7,880 nucleotides of DNA, taken from NCBI GenBank assembly GCA_018057635.1, contig JAGPDJ010000094.1:1-7880 (forward strand), given 5' to 3'. The first letter of the stretch is position 1. Each line of letters begins with the position of its first letter. This DNA comes from Ferruginibacter sp. Lineage in GTDB: Bacteria > Bacteroidota > Bacteroidia > Chitinophagales > Chitinophagaceae. The position numbers were made by a program, and so were the translations under genes. The notes beneath the pieces were generated by a model that was not told the DNA's origin, searched no databases, and saw nothing but the letters and a program-made list of their open reading frames with translations. Below are positions 6,376 to 7,880 of the stretch, in pieces.

Positions 6376-7191
6376 TTATAAGTGGTATTTTTTCAACAGT
6401 TTTTTAACAGATCCATATTTCAACAACAAAGCCTTTGCCTCGCTATAATCCTGTAAATTAAGCTGCTCCATCACCATTTTTACGCCCCTGTCTACCAGTT
6501 TATCGTTTGTTAGCTGCATATTTACCATTTTATTATCCTCTACCCTGCCCAGGCGTATCATAACGGCAGTAGATATCATGTTTAAAACCAGTTTTTGAGC
6601 AGTTCCGCTCTTCATACGTGTACTTCCGGTAATGAATTCGGGGCCTACAACAATTTCTACGGGAAAATCTGCTTTTTTACTGAGTGGCGATTGGGGATTG
6701 CAACTGATACTACCCGTGAGAATATTGTTGCGCCGGCAATTTTCCAAAGCATGAATTACATAAGGTGTTGTTCCGCTTGCCGCGATACCGATCACAAAGT
6801 CAGCCTGGCTTACATTATATTCCTGCAGGTCTGCCCAGCCTTTTTGTGTGTCATCTTCGGCAAATTCCACTGCAGAAGTGATTGCATCCTTTCCACCGGC
6901 AATGATTCCGTTTACCATCCCGGCAGGAATGCCAAATGTTGGAGGGCATTCACTGGCATCAATGATACCAAGCCTGCCGCTGGTTCCTGCACCAATGTAA
7001 AACAACCGGCCGCCCATCAGCATTTTATCTACAATGGCTGTTACCAGTGATTCTATCTGTGGAATGATGGAACCAATAACTTCGGGAACTTTTTTGTCTT
7101 CCTCATTGATGTGAAAAAGAATTTCCTGCACACTCATTTTCTCCAGATGCCTGTAGCTGGAATCGGATTCTGTAATTTTTTTAAAAGGCAT
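6376..7191 (-). CDS. murQ: N-acetylmuramic acid 6-phosphate etherase MurQ
   Basis: MurQ is a cytosolic enzyme that cleaves the D-lactyl ether of MurNAc-6-phosphate, giving GlcNAc-6-phosphate and D-lactate, and so feeds cell-wall amino sugars back into metabolism. The 271-residue protein has a SIS (sugar isomerase) domain with the family signatures YIGAGTSGRLG (65-75), DASECPPTFG (78-87) and EFITGSTRMKSGTAQK. E81 and E112 correspond to the catalytic acid/base pair E83 and E114 of the E. coli enzyme, with the same spacing. The N-terminus aligns without loss; the protein is about 25 residues shorter than E. coli MurQ at the C-terminal helical end, which I believe is normal in Bacteroidota. The start ATG lies 18 bp after the stop of the kinase gene, indicating co-transcription with the enzyme that would make its substrate. 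No clear terminator follows: a run of nine T comes right after the stop but without a good stem. Confidence 0.97.
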   Translation of the reverse strand: MPFKKITESDSSYRHLEKMSVQEILFHINEEDKKVPEVIGSIIPQIESLVTAIVDKMLMGGRLFYIGAGTSGRLGIIDASECPPTFGIPAGMVNGIIAGGKDAITSAVEFAEDDTQKGWADLQEYNVSQADFVIGIAASGTTPYVIHALENCRRNNILTGSISCNPQSPLSKKADFPVEIVVGPEFITGSTRMKSGTAQKLVLNMISTAVMIRLGRVEDNKMVNMQLTNDKLVDRGVKMVMEQLNLQDYSEAKALLLKYGSVKKLLKKYHL

Positions 7192-7209
7192 TTGGTAACT
7201 GCTGGTATT

Positions 7210-7880
7210 TTATTTGTGAAACTGTATCAGACCTTCCATAGGATCTTTCAGTACTTTTCCCAATTGCAGTTCATATGTATTGCACATATCTGCCAGTACA
7301 TCCCGGAAACCATAAGCCACGCTTCCCACAAAATTGATGGGCATGGTCCAGCTCTCCCGGTATTTATATATATGATTGAAGAAAAAGTCGTTGAACCCGT
7401 CTTCTATGATATTTTCTATCATATAATGCCCCCTGTTTTCTGCCAGGAAAGATGCGAAGCCGGCCATATACCTGTTGGGCAGTGGTTGCTTATATACGGC
7501 ATCCAATATCTCATTTACATTGGTATTAAATTTTGCCCGGAACCTGTCTATCAATTCTGGTTCGAAAGTATTATATAAGAAATACTGAATTACCTTTTTG
7601 CCCAGGTATGCACCACTACCCTCGTCGCCTAATACATAACCAAGGCCAGGACTGTTTTTTACAATTTTTTTGCCATTGTAAAAACAGGAGTTTGATCCTG
7701 TTCCTAAAATACAAGCGATACCTTTTTTATTTCCGCACAATGATTTGGCTGCTCCCATCAGGTCGTGATCAACCATGATCTTTGATCCGGTGAATACAGA
7801 TTTCAGTGCATCTTTAACGATCTTCACATTAGCAGGATTGCTGCAACCTGTGCCATAGAAGAATATTTCATCAGGAGCTG
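7210..7880 (-). CDS. BadF/BadG/BcrA/BcrD-family amino-sugar kinase (GlcNAc/MurNAc kinase-like), N-terminus outside window
   Basis: This ATP-dependent sugar kinase of the actin-like ATPase fold probably phosphorylates N-acetylmuramic acid and/or N-acetylglucosamine at position 6. The visible frame has 222 residues and runs off the right edge; the GTG at 7827 is internal, because the 17 codons before it continue the family sequence (EIFFYGTGCSNPAN). Visible motifs are VDHDLMGAA with the likely catalytic Asp, ILGTGSNS (phosphate-2 loop), GDEGSGAYLG, and FVGSVAYGF near the C-terminus (adenosine motif). The first phosphate-binding loop and roughly 60 residues should lie past position 7880. Its close neighbour murQ points to MurNAc as a substrate, as in the Tannerella forsythia murT-murK-murQ cluster and for Clostridium acetobutylicum MurK, which accepts both sugars. 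Substrate choice cannot be decided from sequence, so no symbol is given. Confidence 0.92.
   Translation of the reverse strand, partial: APDEIFFYGTGCSNPANVKIVKDALKSVFTGSKIMVDHDLMGAAKSLCGNKKGIACILGTGSNSCFYNGKKIVKNSPGLGYVLGDEGSGAYLGKKVIQYFLYNTFEPELIDRFRAKFNTNVNEILDAVYKQPLPNRYMAGFASFLAENRGHYMIENIIEDGFNDFFFNHIYKYRESWTMPINFVGSVAYGFRDVLADMCNTYELQLGKVLKDPMEGLIQFHK

Noticed and set aside
6367..6400. T-run right after the murQ stop codon as a terminator
   Set aside because: Nine T residues follow the stop on the minus strand, but the preceding bases form no stable GC-containing stem.
1..7880. CRISPR arrays, insertion sequences, phage or plasmid genes, rRNA
   Set aside because: No regularly spaced repeats, transposase or integrase motifs, terminal inverted repeats with target duplications, or rRNA-like segments were seen anywhere in the window.

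Overview
The window looks like chromosome of a Bacteroidota bacterium, most plausibly of the Chitinophagales/Chitinophagaceae type. The evidence is a type 9 secretion (T9SS) C-terminal sorting domain, a signal peptide ending in the typical 'AQ', a complex II with a single cytochrome b subunit in the order sdhC-sdhA-sdhB, a promoter box matching the Bacteroidota -7 consensus TAnnTTTG, AT-rich spacers, and start codons without clear Shine-Dalgarno sequences. The taxon is inferred from protein and spacer style; no rRNA is present.

Every recognised gene lies on the minus strand, so transcription runs from right to left. In transcription order: (1) at the right edge, a BadF/BadG-type amino-sugar kinase cut by the window end, followed 18 bp later by murQ, together a MurNAc/GlcNAc salvage pair; (2) a secreted T9SS cargo protein with beta-propeller-like repeats, closed by a good intrinsic terminator at 5000-5032; (3) a gene-free stretch of about 600 bp (4450-5056) holding four near-perfect hairpins, one shaped like a minus-strand terminator although no gene ends there; (4) an uncharacterised 187-residue acidic cytosolic protein; (5) the complex II operon sdhC-sdhA-sdhB, ending in a strong intrinsic terminator at 127-153; (6) an AT-rich non-coding flank at 1-126.

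Functionally, SdhA (covalent FAD), SdhB (2Fe-2S, 4Fe-4S, 3Fe-4S) and SdhC (five-helix di-heme cytochrome b) form a complete menaquinone-type succinate:quinone oxidoreductase. All cofactor and catalytic residues I looked for are present. The kinase and MurQ would turn recycled MurNAc into GlcNAc-6-phosphate plus lactate.

I did not find a new defence, mobile or biosynthetic system. The content worth a second look is non-coding: a long imperfect inverted repeat in the sdhA-sdhB spacer, a G-poor quasi-repetitive leader before sdhA, a promoter box that settles the sdhC start codon, and the hairpin cluster at 4630-4844. Two proteins (the 187-residue one and the T9SS cargo) have no function I can assign.
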